Source: Onchidella celtica
Taxonomy: Eukaryota; Mollusca; Gastropoda; Systellommatophora; Onchidiidae
Direction: 5' to 3'
NCBI GenBank assembly: GCA_963931925.1
Contig: OZ007574.1
Span: 38,929,438-38,993,437 of the forward strand
DNA: 64,000 nt
Below, in pieces: positions 1 through 13,200 of this stretch; position 1 is the first letter of the stretch, and every line of letters starts with the position of its first letter. The notes under the pieces were generated by a model, which was given only the letters and a program-made list of their open reading frames with translations, did no database searches and was not told the DNA's origin. The position numbers and the translations under genes are program-made.

Positions 1-3000
1 GAATTATTTCGGTTTGCCGAGACAGATATAGAGAGGTTAGAAAGTGACTGACGGGGCAGTGGTGGGGGAGGGTCCACGCGGTGCCCGGCTTTAAGATTAT
101 TTAATATACGTCAGCCGAATTACTGGCCCGGATTCATTCAAAACTAAATTCAGAATAAAATAGTATTTCTCGCAACCGTTACCGTTTAAGGGAAACCAAA
201 CAGAATTAATGTGAGTTGCAATGACGCCAATAACATACATCATTAACATCAGCAAATGACTTCGATGCACATGAGGCAGCTAGATTTTTTATTTTTTTTA
301 ATGGAATATGGTGAATACGGCTTTTGTGGCAACACTTCTACAGGGCTATGTAAAAAACACACATATTACGGAAAATGTTTAAATGTTGTACACCTTCAAC
401 ATGCTGGGCCAAAAGAATACAAATCCCTGGGAATCCCTCACTGAATGAGCGCATTCATCTCTAACTGTGAATAGAGAAAGATCCTCAAACATCGCTGCAG
501 CTCTAAAGGTGACTTCACGAACCGTTTCTCTAATAAGGTCCCCCTGTAGGGGGGGGGGGGGCGTCTTATTGCCTGTGTAGGCATAGAATGGGCCCATTGA
601 TTGAGTGGCACAACTGTTGCATACATGAAACAAGGAGAGAGAGAGAGGGGAAAAAAGCCCCCCCCCCCCCCCTCCCCAAAAAATAATCCAAGACAGTTCA
701 ACACTTTACATTGCGTTACAACTGTGTGTATGGTTAACACTGAAAACTTCTGACATACACAGTACATGTAAACTTCAAAGTGATTCAAACGTACTTTTCA
801 ATATCCACAGATTAGTAAAGACAATGACCCCCTAATGTCTAAAACTGCGTCCTTCCACAATAGGATCTTAAGGTTGACTTTTTAACCAGAGAAACGAAAG
901 ACTGTTTGAGTGTTAGGAAAAGAAAAATTAGGCCTGGCCTGATGCATTACTTTCCTAGGTCTCATTAATTTGCCACCTTACGTCAAGTCTTCCCGTGAGA
1001 GAAAATAGAAAAACTAACAAAATATTTCTTTCTTTTTTTTTCAAAAATGATAGAATAAAAAAGCTTGAAACAGACAATGAATAATGGTCTACTGTAGCTG
1101 TAGCAGTAAAAAACGGGAGGAAATGATGCAGCTGGATCATCAGATTGGATCCGATTTGAAATTTAACCCCGGAGGTATTGGATTTCTGACGTAAGTCGGT
1201 CACCTGGTTTTCTCACCAAGGATTGGATAAACACAAATCAAAATTATCATCATGGTCATGTGGGTAAGATGGAAATGGTTACATTGTGGACAAATTGCAC
1301 TCACGGCCAATTATTTCCATCATTAAAGATTATGATATTGAAAACTAATTGAGTAAGAGAAGCTGATTGTTCAGAAATAATTAATTTTATTCATGGGGGA
1401 TAGAGATGGCGGGTGACAGATTGGGTTGGGGTGGGATGAGTTTGAGTTTTAGTTTGGGTTCAATGGCGTGTTAAGTATTTTATTTATGTTTTGTCTTCAG
1501 AGGTTCTAAATTTCACAAATAGAATTAAATATGTAGCTCCGTATAAATTTTATCACAGTGTTTTGTATGGATCTGAAGAGTTTCGTAAAATGAGCACACA
1601 CGTTCTAAAATTAACTTGTAGATCTCTGTCGGTCTCTCGGGGAGGGAGGGGGGTGGAATTACTAGACTAATGAAGTGTGAAATGTGATGAAATCCAGGGC
1701 CACCCTGTTTTTAAACCCATAGTAAACAAATCTAAACTATGGCCTAGTATATCAAAACCACAAGAAAACCCCCCTTTGCTCCCTGTAGACTCGAAAACAA
1801 ACAAAATGAATCTCTCTGAAATATGACACGAGGGTGTGAAATAGGATGGCAGACCAAGACTTACAGCCGCTCATACAGCTCAGATTTTGCCAGAAAATTA
1901 CAACAACAAGCACTTTTTTTTTAATGACCTCATTCCGTCCCCTCTGTTATGATTCTCCACTGAACTCGAATGGGTCTTCGAGTCTGTATATTAAACCCCA
2001 AACCACGTAACCTGCCATATGAACTATTTTGGACCACCTGCCACCGTGTTTAACAAAGCTAAACCTTTGACAAAGTCTCAAGCTCACCCTGGTGTTGCCG
2101 CATTACGATAAAAGACCAAAGTCTTTGATTGAGTCAAATTCACAGTTTGTCATCATGTTATAGAATGAAAAGTGTTTTGTCTTGCTATTATTTAAGCATA
2201 AGTTTGTGTCATTAATAGTTTCATTTGATCAGTACAAAATCGGAAACGGAAAAAAAGAATAAACCAGTGCCCAACGGGGAATATTTTTTGCGCCTTCTGT
2301 AATAATGGGAATTGCATTCTATTAGTAAATATTTTCGCACGCTTTTTTTTTCTTTCGCAACAAGTTCACGAGCTTGAAAATGGCTTTCCAGAGACAAAGG
2401 ATCAAACAACTTGAGCATCCCTCAAAACCTTCTTCCTGCAATCTCTACAAGCTTAAAATAATATAGGTCACATGAATAATAAATGAAGTGCGCGAGCTTC
2501 CAGCCTTTAGGACACAGAAAAACCTATTTTGTCAGTTAGGCCAAAAAAGAATTTCTAATATTAGACGACTGGGAGACCGACAAAAACAGCACGAAATCTG
2601 TCCTTTCTCATCTCTGTAAACAGCGACCAAATTCACGATGACGACAAAGACTACTGTCATTACAATCGACTTAAAAAAAAAAAAAAAGAAATGGGAGAAG
2701 ATCACAAGAGGGAAACAGAGGCACGATGAATCAATTTTACACTACAAACCAACTACGAAAAAAAAAAAAAATAGGTACCTTTAATGGATTACTGGCAATT
2801 TTTTTATTTTTTTTGGGTAAAGTTGAAATCTTCCTATTCCCTATTCAACTCTGATGTCGTTTCACAGTAGATTAAAAATCTTGGGTTAACTCACAAACAG
2901 CAAAGACACAGACCTTCTCTCTATTTCCCTAAGTATTAAAGAAAATACACACGTTAGAAGTAGATTAATTGATCTCCTATTTTAAACATCTTACATAATA

Positions 3001-3676
3001 ACCCCCTCTCCCGGCCCCAAAAGAGTGGTTTAAATGAACAGATTTTATCGTCAGCGATGAGTTATGCTGGAGCCCTGTAACTGGATCTTCACGGGAAGGT
3101 TATGAATATGTTACGTCATGTTCAATAGATGGACGGCAGGCGAAGGTATCATTTTACCTCCGCTTACGCCACGGAGAATTCGTACCAATGGTAAGTACTG
3201 ACTGACCTCCACTTGCACTGAGCGATAGCCAAGGGGATGAATACCATGTTTAGTGAGTTTAGCAGCACAATTTTCGGATTTTCTCTATCAATTGCATTCT
3301 TCTCTATAAATCGTTAGTCTGGAATCTTCAGGCTCCTACTTGATAATATTTAACTACAGGCTACACATTTTATCTTGAATTTTGCTTCACTCTTGTGTCA
3401 CACTTACATCTCTTCATTATAGATTGCATTGTAAAATGTTTCAACCCCTGCCCCAGATTTGGACTACCAGTCAAATGCATTTTTAAAATTTTTTCCTCCT
3501 ACTTTTAGATTGGTTTGTAGGAAATAATAATCATGCATCATCAGTAACTACAGGTCTAGTACTCCCATTAATTAAGGCTGAAAAATGTCACTTCCGTGAC
3601 ACTCTGGACATCTTAATAATGTGCAACAGTAAAAAGGCAGCTCATGCTGAGTCTGAATACATGACGTCGCTCCGTT
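1..3676. other. No gene recognised; AT-rich non-coding DNA
   Basis: I see no conserved protein motif, RNA gene or long open frame on either strand. The stretch holds homopolymer runs (a G run near 549-561, a C run near 657-672, A runs near 2670 and 2760) and scattered short AT-rich tracts. The short open frames across 379-788 depend on translating the G and C runs. It may be intronic or intergenic. Confidence 0.6.
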
Positions 3677-3935
3677 GATAAAATCTCCTTACCCTGTCTG
3701 AGCAAATTTTACAGGAGAGGGGAAAAAAAACAACTGTTTAAAATAAACTGCGCGTGGTAAAAATACTCAATTGTTGAGTTTTCCTGCTTAAAACATAACT
3801 CTTCATTGGTAACAATATCTTTTATTCTCTAAAATTAGCATTTAATGTAATATTTCTGGGTTAGCACGATTTGCCACGCGGGTTCTCGATGATAAAATCT
3901 GCTAACCCGGGTGAGCAGATTTTGTCACCGGAGAA
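3677..3935. repeat. Pair of related short palindromic repeats
   Basis: Two similar segments lie about 212 bp apart, at 3677-3722 and 3889-3935. Both begin GATAAAATCT, share a TACCC/AACCC core, then (T)GAGCA.ATTTT and a purine-rich GGAGA end. The second forms a strong hairpin: AAAATCTGCT at 3894-3903 pairs perfectly with AGCAGATTTT at 3914-3923 around a 10-base loop, and a G-T plus two further pairs extend it. Related pieces occur reversed near 25080-25130 and more loosely near 31650 and 37090, so this looks like a dispersed short element. The family is not known to me. Confidence 0.45.
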
Positions 3936-4012
3936 GAACTGCATAGTTGGCCGCGATCAGCGCGGAGTCTACCTCCTGCCTGTTACACAGCAGCGTCATC
4001 GAGAGTAATTTA

Positions 4013-4061
4013 CACTCTCTTTCTGTCTCTTCCCTCTCTCTCTCTTTCTGTCTCTCTCTCG
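4013..4061 (+). repeat. TC-rich microsatellite
   Basis: A pyrimidine tract of CT dinucleotides with TG interruptions lies just before the degenerate edge of the 60-bp array. Confidence 0.85.
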
Positions 4062-4072
4062 ATGTAGCTGTT

Positions 4073-4239
4073 TTCTTCATTCCTGTCTTCCATTGCCTCT
4101 GCTAAGATATCTTCTCAGTGTCCCCTGTCGACTCTGCTGTGAAACCTCCATTATTCTGTCTCCAGCTGCCTCTACTATGGCATCTTTACGCCTGTCGACC
4201 GTTGTTTTTGCTTTGATATCTTAGCCCCTCTATGTCCTC
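4073..4239 (+). repeat. Degenerate left edge of the 60-bp array
   Basis: Phrases typical of the array unit recur in mutated form (CCTCTGCTAAGATATCTTC, GTGTCCCCTGT, TTTGCTTTGATATCTTAGCC) with irregular spacing. This fits old, unhomogenised copies at an array edge. The alignment is by eye and the spacing is not a clean 60 bp, so some of the likeness may be chance in pyrimidine-rich sequence. Confidence 0.5.
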
Positions 4240-7200
4240 GTCCTTGTCCCCTGTTGTCTTTACTAATATCTTCACCCCTTTCTCTGCTCTGATATTTTCA
4301 TCCTTGGGCCCTGTTGTCTTTACTAATATCTTCACCCCTTTCTCTGCTCTGATATTTTCATCCTTGTCCCCTGTTGTCTTTACTAATATCTTCACCCCTT
4401 TCTCTGCTCTGATATTTTCATCCTTGTCCCCTGTTGTCTTTACTAATATCTTCACCCCTTTCTCTGCTCTGATATTTTCATCCTTGTCCCCTGTGGTCTT
4501 TACCAATATCTTCACCCCTTTCTCTGCTCTGATATTTTCATCCTTGTCCCCTGTTGTCTTTACTAATATCTTCACCCCTTTCTCTGCTCTGATATTTTCA
4601 TCCTTGTCCCCTGTTGTCTTTACTAATATCTTCACCCCTTTCTCTGCTCTGATATTTTCATCCTTGTCTCCTGTTGTCTTTACTAATATCTTCACCCCTT
4701 TCTCTGCTCTGATATTTTCATCCTTGTGCTCTGTTGTCTTTACTAATATCTTCACCCCTTTCTCTGCTCTGATATTTTCATCCTTGTCCCCTGTTGTCTT
4801 TACTAATATCTTCACCCCTTTCTCTGCTCTGATATTTTCATCCATGTCTCCTGTTGTCTTTACTAATATATTCACCCCTTTCTCTGCTCTGATATTTTCA
4901 TCCTTGTCCCCTGTTGTCTTTACTAGTATCTTCACCCCTTTCTCTGCTCTGATATTATCATCCTTGTCTTTACTAATATCTTCACCCCTTTCTCTGCTCT
5001 GATATTATCATCCTTGTCTCCTGTTGTCTTTACTAATATCTTCACCCCTTTCTCTGCTCTGATATTTTCATCCTTGTCTCCTGTTGTCTTTACTAATATC
5101 TTCACCCCTTTCTCTGCTCTGATATTTTCATACTTGTCCCCTGTTGTCTTTACTAATATCTTCACCCCTTTCTCTGCTCTGATATTTTCATCCTTGTCCC
5201 CTGTGGTCTTTACTAATATCTTCACCCCTTTCTCTGCTCTGATATTTTCATCCTTGTGCCCTGTTGTCTTTACTAATATCTTCACCCCTTTCTCTGCTCT
5301 GATATTTTCGTCCTTGTCCCCTGTTGTCTTTACTAATATCTTCACCCCTTTCTCTGCTCTGATATTTTCATCCTTGTTCCCTGTTGTCTTTACTAATATC
5401 TTCACCCCTTTCTCTGCTCCGATATTTTCATCCTTGTCCCCTGTTGTCTTTACTAATATCTTCACCCCTTTCTCTGCTCTGATATTTTCATCCTTGTCTC
5501 CTGTTGTCTTTACTAATATCTTCACCCCTTTCTCTGCTCTGATATTTTCATCCTTGTCTCCTGTTGTCTTTACTAATATCTTCATCCCTTTACCTGCTCT
5601 GATATTTTAATCCTTGTGCTCTGTTGTCTTTACTAATATCTTCACCCCTTTCTCTGCTCTGATATTTTCATCCTTGTCCCCTGTTGTCTTTACTAATATC
5701 TTCACCCCTTTCTCTGCTCTGATATTTTCATCCTTGTCCCCTGTTGTCTTTACTAATATCTACACCCCTTTCTCTGCTCCGATATTTTCATCCTTGTCCC
5801 CTGTTGTCTTTACTAATATCTTCACCCCTTTCTCTGCTCTGATATTTTCATCCTTGTCCCCTGTTGTCTTTACTAATATCTTCACCCCTTTCTCTGCTCT
5901 GATATTTTCATCCTTGTCCCCTGTTGTCTTTACTAGTATCTTCACCCCTTTCTCTGCTCTGATATTTTCATCCTTGTGCTCTGTTGTCTTTACTAATATC
6001 TTCACCCCTTTCTCTGCTCTGATATTTTCATCCTTGTCCCCTGTTGTCTTTACTAATATCTTCACCCCTTTCTCTGCTCTGATATTTTCATCCATGTCTC
6101 CTGTTGTCTTTACTAATATCTTCACCCCCTTCTCTGCTCTGATATTTTCATCCTTGTCCCCTGTTGTCTTTACTAGTATCTTCACCCCTTTCTCTGCTCT
6201 GATATTATCATCCTTGTCTTTACTAATATCTTCACCCCTTTCTCTGCTCTGATATTATCATCCTTGTCTCCTGTTGTCTTTACTAATATCTTCACCCCTT
6301 TCTCTGCTCTGATATTTTCATCCTTGTCTCCTGTTGTCTTTACTAATATCTTCACCCCTTTCCCTGCTCTGATATTTTCATCCTTGTCCCCTGTTGTCTT
6401 TATTAATATCTTCACCCCTTTCTCTGCTCTGATATTTTCATCCTTGTCCCCTGTGGTCTTTACTAATATCTTCACCCCTTTCTCTGCTCTGATATTTTCA
6501 TCCTTGTGCCCTGTTGTCTTTACTAATATCTTCACCCCTTTCTCTGCTCTGATATTTTCGTCCTTGTCCCCTGTTGTCTTTACCAATATCTTCACCCCTT
6601 TCTCTGCTCTGATATTTTCATCCTTGTTCCCTGTTGTCTTTATTAATATCTTCACCCCTTTCTCTGCTCCGATATTTTCATCCTTGTCCCCTGTTGTCTT
6701 TACTAATATCTTCACCCCTTTCTCTGCTCTGATATTTTCATCCTTGTCTCCTGTTGTCTTTACTAATATCTTCACCCCTTTCTCTGCTCTGATATTTTCA
6801 TCCTTGTCTCCTGTTGTCTTTACTAATATCTTCATCCCTTTACATGCTCTGATATTTTAATCCTTGTGCTCTGTTGTCTTTACTAATATCTTCACCCCTT
6901 TCTCTGCTCTGATATTTTCATCCTTGTCCCCTGTGGTTTTTACTAATATCTTCACCCCTTTCTCTGCTCTGATATTTTCATCCATGTCTCCTGTTGTCTT
7001 TACTAATATCTTCACCCCTTTCTCTGCTCTGATATTTTCATCCTTGTCCCCTGTTGTCTTTACTAATATCTTCACCCCTTTCTCTGCTCTGATATTTTCA
7101 TCCTTGTCCCCTGTTGTCTTTACTAGTATCTTCACCCCTTTCTCTGCTCTGATATTATCATCCTTGTCTCCTGTTGTCTTTACTAACATCTTCACCCCTT

Positions 7201-10200
7201 TCTCTGCTCTGATATTTTCATCCTTGTCCCCTGTGGTTTTTACTAATATCTTCACCCCTTTCTCTGCTCTGATATTTTCATCCATGTCTCCTGTTGTCTT
7301 TACTAATATCTTCACCCCTTTCTCTGCTCTGATATTTTCATCCTTGTCCCCTGTTGTCTTTACTAATATCTTCACCCCTTTCTCTGCTCTGATATTTTCA
7401 TCCTTGTCCCCTGTTGTCTTTACCAATATCTTCACCCCTTTCTCTGCTCTGATATTTTCATCCTTGTTCCCTGTTGTCTTTACTAATATCTTCACCCCTT
7501 TCTCTGCTCCGATATTTTCATCCTTGTCCCCTGTTGTCTTTACTAATATCTTCACCCCTTTCTCTGCTCTGATATTTTCATCCTTGTCTCCTGTTGTCTT
7601 TACTAATATCTTCACCCCTTTCTCTGCTCTGATATTTTCATCCTTGTCTCCTGTTGTCTTTACTAATATCTTCACCCCTTTACCTGCTCTGATATTTTAA
7701 TCCTTGTGCTCTGTTGTCTTTACTAATATCTTCACCCCTTTCTCTGCTCTGATATTTTCATCCTTGTCCCCTGTTGTCTTTACTAATATCTTCACCCCTT
7801 TCTCTGCTCTGATATTTTCATCCATGTCTCCTGTTGTCTTTACTAATATCTTCACCCCTTTCTCTGCTCTGATATTTTCATCCTTGTCCCCTGTTGTCTT
7901 TACTAATATCTTCACCCCTTTCTCTGCTCTGATATTTTCATCCTTGTCCCCTGTTCTCTTTACTAGTATCTTCACCCCTTTCTCTGCTCTGATATTATCA
8001 TCCTTGTCTCCTGTTGTCTTTACTAACATCTTCACCCCTTTCTCTGCTCTGATATTTTCATCCTTGTCTCCTGTTGTCTTTACTAATATCTTCACCCCTT
8101 TCTCTGCTCTGATATTTTCATCCTTGTCCCCTGTTGTCTTTACTTATAATATCTTCACCCCTTTCTCTGCTCTGATATTTTCATCCTTGTGCCCTGTTGT
8201 CTTTACTAATATCTTCACCCCTTTCTCTGCTCTGATATTATCATCCTTGTCTCCTGTTGTCTTTACTAATATCTTCACCCCTTTCTCTGCTCTGATATTT
8301 TCATCCTTGTCTCCTGCTGTCTTTAATAATATCTTCACCCCTTTCTCTGCTCTGATATTTTCATCCTTGTCTCCTGTTGTCTTTAATAATATCTTCACCC
8401 CTTTCTCTGCTCTGATATTTTCATCCTTGTCCCCTGTTGTCTTTACTAATATCTTCACCCCTTTCTCTGCTCTGATATTTTCATCCATGTCTCCTGTTGT
8501 CTTTACTAATATCTTCACCCCTTTCTCTGCTCTGATATTTTCATCCTTGTCCCCTGTTGTCTTTACTGATATCTTCACCACTTTCTCTGATCTGATATTT
8601 TCATCCTTGTCCCCTGTTGTCTTTACTCATATCTTCACCCCTTTCTCTGCTCTGATATTTTCATCCTTCTCCCCTGTTGTCTTTACTAATATCTTCACCC
8701 CTTTCTCTGCTCTGATATTTTCATCCTTGTCCCCTGTGGTCTTTACTAATATCTTCACCCCTTTCTCTGCTCTGATATTTTCATCCTTGTGCCCTGTTGT
8801 CTTTACTAATATCTTCACCCCTTTCTCTGCTCTGATATTTTCGTCCTTGTCCCCTGTTGTCTTTACCAATATCTTCACCCCTTTCTCTGCTCTGATATTT
8901 TCATCCTTGTTCCCTGTTGTCTTTATTAATATCTTCACCCCTTTCTCTGCTCCGATATTTTCATCCTTGTCCCCTGTTGTCTTTACTAATATCTTCACCC
9001 CTTTCTCTGCTCTGATATTTTCATCCTTGTCTGTTGTTGTCTTTACTAATATCTTCACCCCTTTCTCTGCTCTGATATTTTCATCCTTGTCTCCTGTTGT
9101 CTTTACTAATATCTTCATCCCTTTACATGCTCTGATATTTTAATCCTTGTGCTCTGTTGTCTTTACTAATATCTTCACCCCTTTCTCTGCTCTGATATTT
9201 TCATCCTTGTCCCCTGTGGTTTTTACTAATATCTTCACCCCTTTCTCTGCTCTGATATTTTCATCCATGTCTCCTGTTGTCTTTACTAATATCTTCACCC
9301 CTTTCTCTGCTCTGATATTTTCATCCTTGTCCCCTGTTGTCTTTACTAATATCTTCACCCCTTTCTCTGCTCTGATATTTTCATCCTTGTCCCCTGTTGT
9401 CTTTACTAGTATCTTCACCCCTTTCTCTGCTCTGATATTATCATCCTTGTCTCCTGTTGTCTTTACTAACATCTTCACCCCTTTCTCTGCTCTGATATTT
9501 TCATCCTTGTCTCCTGTTGTCTTTACTAATATCTTCACCCCTTTCTCTGCTCTGATATTTTCATCCTTGTCCCCTGTTGTCTTTACTTATAATATCTTCA
9601 CCCCTTTCTCTGCTCTGATATTTTCATCCTTGTGCCCTGTTGTCTTTACTAATATCTTCACCCCTTTCTCTGCTCTGATATTATCATCCTTGTCTCCTGT
9701 TGTCTTTACTAATATCTTCACCCCTTTCTCTGCTCTGATATTTTCATCCTTGTCTCCTGTTGTCTTTACTAATATCTTCACCCCTTTCTCTGCTCTGATA
9801 TTTTCATCCTTGTGCTCTGTTGTCTTTACTAATATCTTCACCCCTTTCTCTGCTCTGATATTTTCATCCTTGTCCCCTGTTGTCTTTACTAATATCTTCA
9901 CCCCTTTCTCTGCTCTGATATTTTCATCCATCTCTCCTGTTGTCTTTACTGATATCTTCACCCCTTTCTCTGCTCTGATATTTTCATCCTTGTCCCCTGT
10001 TGTCTTTACTGATATCTTCACCCCTTTCTCTGCTCTGATATTTTCATCCTTGTCCCCTGTTGTCTTTACTAGTATCTTCACCCCTTTCTCTGCTCTGATA
10101 TTATCATCCTTGTCTCCTGTTGTCTTTAATAATATCTTCACCCCTTTCTCTGCTCTGATATTTTCATCCTTGTCTCCTGTTGTCTTTACTAATATCTTCA

Positions 10201-13200
10201 CCCCTTTCTCTGCTCTGATATTTTCATCCTTGTGCCCTGTTGTCTTTACTAATATCTTCACCCCTTTCTCTGCTCTGATATTTTCATCCTTGTCCCCTGT
10301 GGTCTTTACTAATATCTTCACCCCTTTCTCTGCTCTGATATTTTCATCCTTGTGCCCTGTTGTCTTTAATAATATCTTCACCCCTTTCTCTGCTCTGATA
10401 TTTTCGTCCTTGTCCCCTGTTGTCTTTACCAATATCTTCACCCCTTTCTCTGCTCTGATATTTTCATCCTTGTTCCCTGTTGTCTTTACTAATATCTTCA
10501 CCCCTTTCTCTGCTCCGATATTTTCATCCTTGTCCCCTGTTGTCTTTACTAATATCTTCACCCCTTTCTCTGCTCTGATATTTTCATCCTTGTCTCCTGT
10601 TGTCTTTACTAATATCTTCACCCCTTTCTCTGCTCTGATATTTTCATCCTTGTCTCCTGTTGTCTTTACTAATATCTTCACCCCTTTACCTGCTCTGATA
10701 TTTTAATCCTTGTGCTCTGTTGTCTTTACTAATATCTTCACCCCTTTCTCTGCTCTGATATTTTCATCCTTGTCCCCTGTTGTCTTTACTAATATCTTCA
10801 CCCCTTTCTCTGCTCTGATATTTTCATCCATGTCTCCTGTTGTCTTTACTAATATCTTCACCCCTTTCTCTGCTCTGATATTTTCATCCTTGTCCCCTGT
10901 TGTCTTTACTAATATCTTCACCCCTTTCTCTGCTCTGATATTTTCATCCTTGTCCCCTGTTCTCTTTACTAGTATCTTCACCCCTTTCTCTGCTCTGATA
11001 TTATCATCCTTGTCTCCTGTTGTCTTTACTAACATCTTCACCCCTTTCTCTGCTCTGATATTTTCATCCTTGTCTCCTGTTGTCTTTACTAATATCTTCA
11101 CCCCTTTCTCTGCTCTGATATTTTCATCCTTGTCCCCTGTTGTCTCTACTTATAATATCTTCACCCCTTTCTCTGCTCTGATATTTTCATCCTTGTGCCC
11201 TGTTGTCTTTACTAATATCTTCACCCCTTTCTCTGCTCTGATATTATCATCCTTGTCTCCTGTTGTCTTTACTAATATCTTCACCCCTTTCTCTGCTCTG
11301 ATATTTTCATCCTTGTCTCCTGCTGTCTTTAATAATATCTTCACCCCTTTCTCTGCTCTGATATTTTCATCCTTGTCTCCTGTTGTCTTTAATAATATCT
11401 TCACCCCTTTCTCTGCTCTGATATTTTCATCCTTGTCCCCTGTTGTCTTTACTAATATCTTCACCCCTTTCTCTGCTCTGATATTTTCATCCATGTCTCC
11501 TGTTGTCTTTACTAATATCTTCACCCCTTTCTCTGCTCTGATATTTTCATCCTTGTCCCCTGTTGTCTTTACTGATATCTTCACCACTTTCTCTGATCTG
11601 ATATTTTCATCCTTGTCCCCTGTTGTCTTTACTAATATCTTCACCCCTTTCTCTGCTCTGATATTTTCATCCTTCTCCCCTGTTGTCTTTACTAATATCT
11701 TCACCCCTTTCTCTGCTCTGATATTTTCATCCTTGTCCCCTGTGGTCTTTACCAATATCTTCACCCCTTTCTCTGCTCTGATATTTTCATCCTTGTCCCC
11801 TGTTGTCTTTACTAATATCTTCACCCCTTTCTCTGCTCTGATATTTTCATCCTTGTCCCCTGTTGTCTTTACTAATATCTTCACACCTTTCTCTGCTCTG
11901 ATATTTTCATCCTTGTCCCCTGTTGTCTTTACTAATATCTTCACCCCTTTCTCTGCTCTGATATTTTCATCCTTGTCTCCTGTTGTCTTTACTAATATCT
12001 TCACCCCTTTCTCTGCTCTGATATTTTCATCCTTGTGCTCTGTTGTCTTTACTAATATCTTCACCCCTTTCTCTGCTCTGATATTTTCATCCTTGTCCCC
12101 TGTTGTCTTTATTAATATCTTCACCCCTTTCTCTGCTCTGATATTTTCATCCATGTCTCCTGTTGTGTTTACTAATATTTTCACCCCTTTCTCTGCTCTG
12201 ATATTTTCATCCTTGTCCCCTGTTGTCTTTACTGATATTTTCATCCTTGTCCCCTGTTGTCTTTACTGATATCTTCACCCCTTTCTCTGCTCTGATATTT
12301 TCATCCTTGTCCCCTGTTGTCTTTACTAGTATCTTCACCCCTTTCTCTGCTCTGATATTATCATCCTTGTCTCCTGTTGTCTTTACTAATATCTTCACCC
12401 CTTTCTCTGCTCTGATATTTTCATCCTTGTCTCCTGTTGTCTTTACTAATATCTTCACCCCTTTCTCTGCTCTGATATTTTCATCCTTGTCCCCTGTTGT
12501 CTTTACTTATAATATCTTCACCCCTTTCTCTGCTCTGATATTTTCATCCTTGTGCCCTGTTGTCTTTACTAATATCTTCACCCCTTTCTCTGCTCTGATA
12601 TTATCATCCTTGTCTCCTGTTGTCTTTACTAATATCTTCACCCCTTTCTCTGCTCTGATATTTTCATCCTTGTCCCCTGTGGTCTTTACTAATATCTTCA
12701 CCCCTTTCTCTGCTCTGATATTTTCATCCTTGTGCCCTGTTGTCTTTACTAATATCTTCACCTCTTTCTCTGCTCTGATATTTTCATCCTTGTCCCCTGT
12801 TGTCTTTACCAATATCTTCACCCCTTTCTCTGCTCTGATATTTTCGTCCTTGTCCCCTGTTGTCTTTACTAATACCTTCACCCCTTTCTCTGCTCTGATA
12901 TTTTCATCCTTGTCTCCTGTTGTCTTTACTAATATCTTCACCCCTTTCTCTGCTCTGATATTTTCATCCTTGTCTCCTGTTGTCTTTACTAATATCTTCA
13001 CCCCTTTACCTGCTCTGATATTTTAATCCTTGTGCTCTGTTGTCTTTACTAATATCTTCACCCCTTTCTCTGCTCTGATATTTTCATCCTTTTCCCCTGT
13101 TGTCTTTACTAATATCTTCACCCCTTTCTCTGCTCTGATATTTTCATCCATGTCTCCTGTTGTCTTTACTAATATCTTCACCCCTTTCTCTGCTCTGATA

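Noticed and set aside
379..788. Minus-strand frames of 84 and 116 codons
   Set aside because: They depend on poly-Pro and poly-Gly from C and G homopolymers; no domain.
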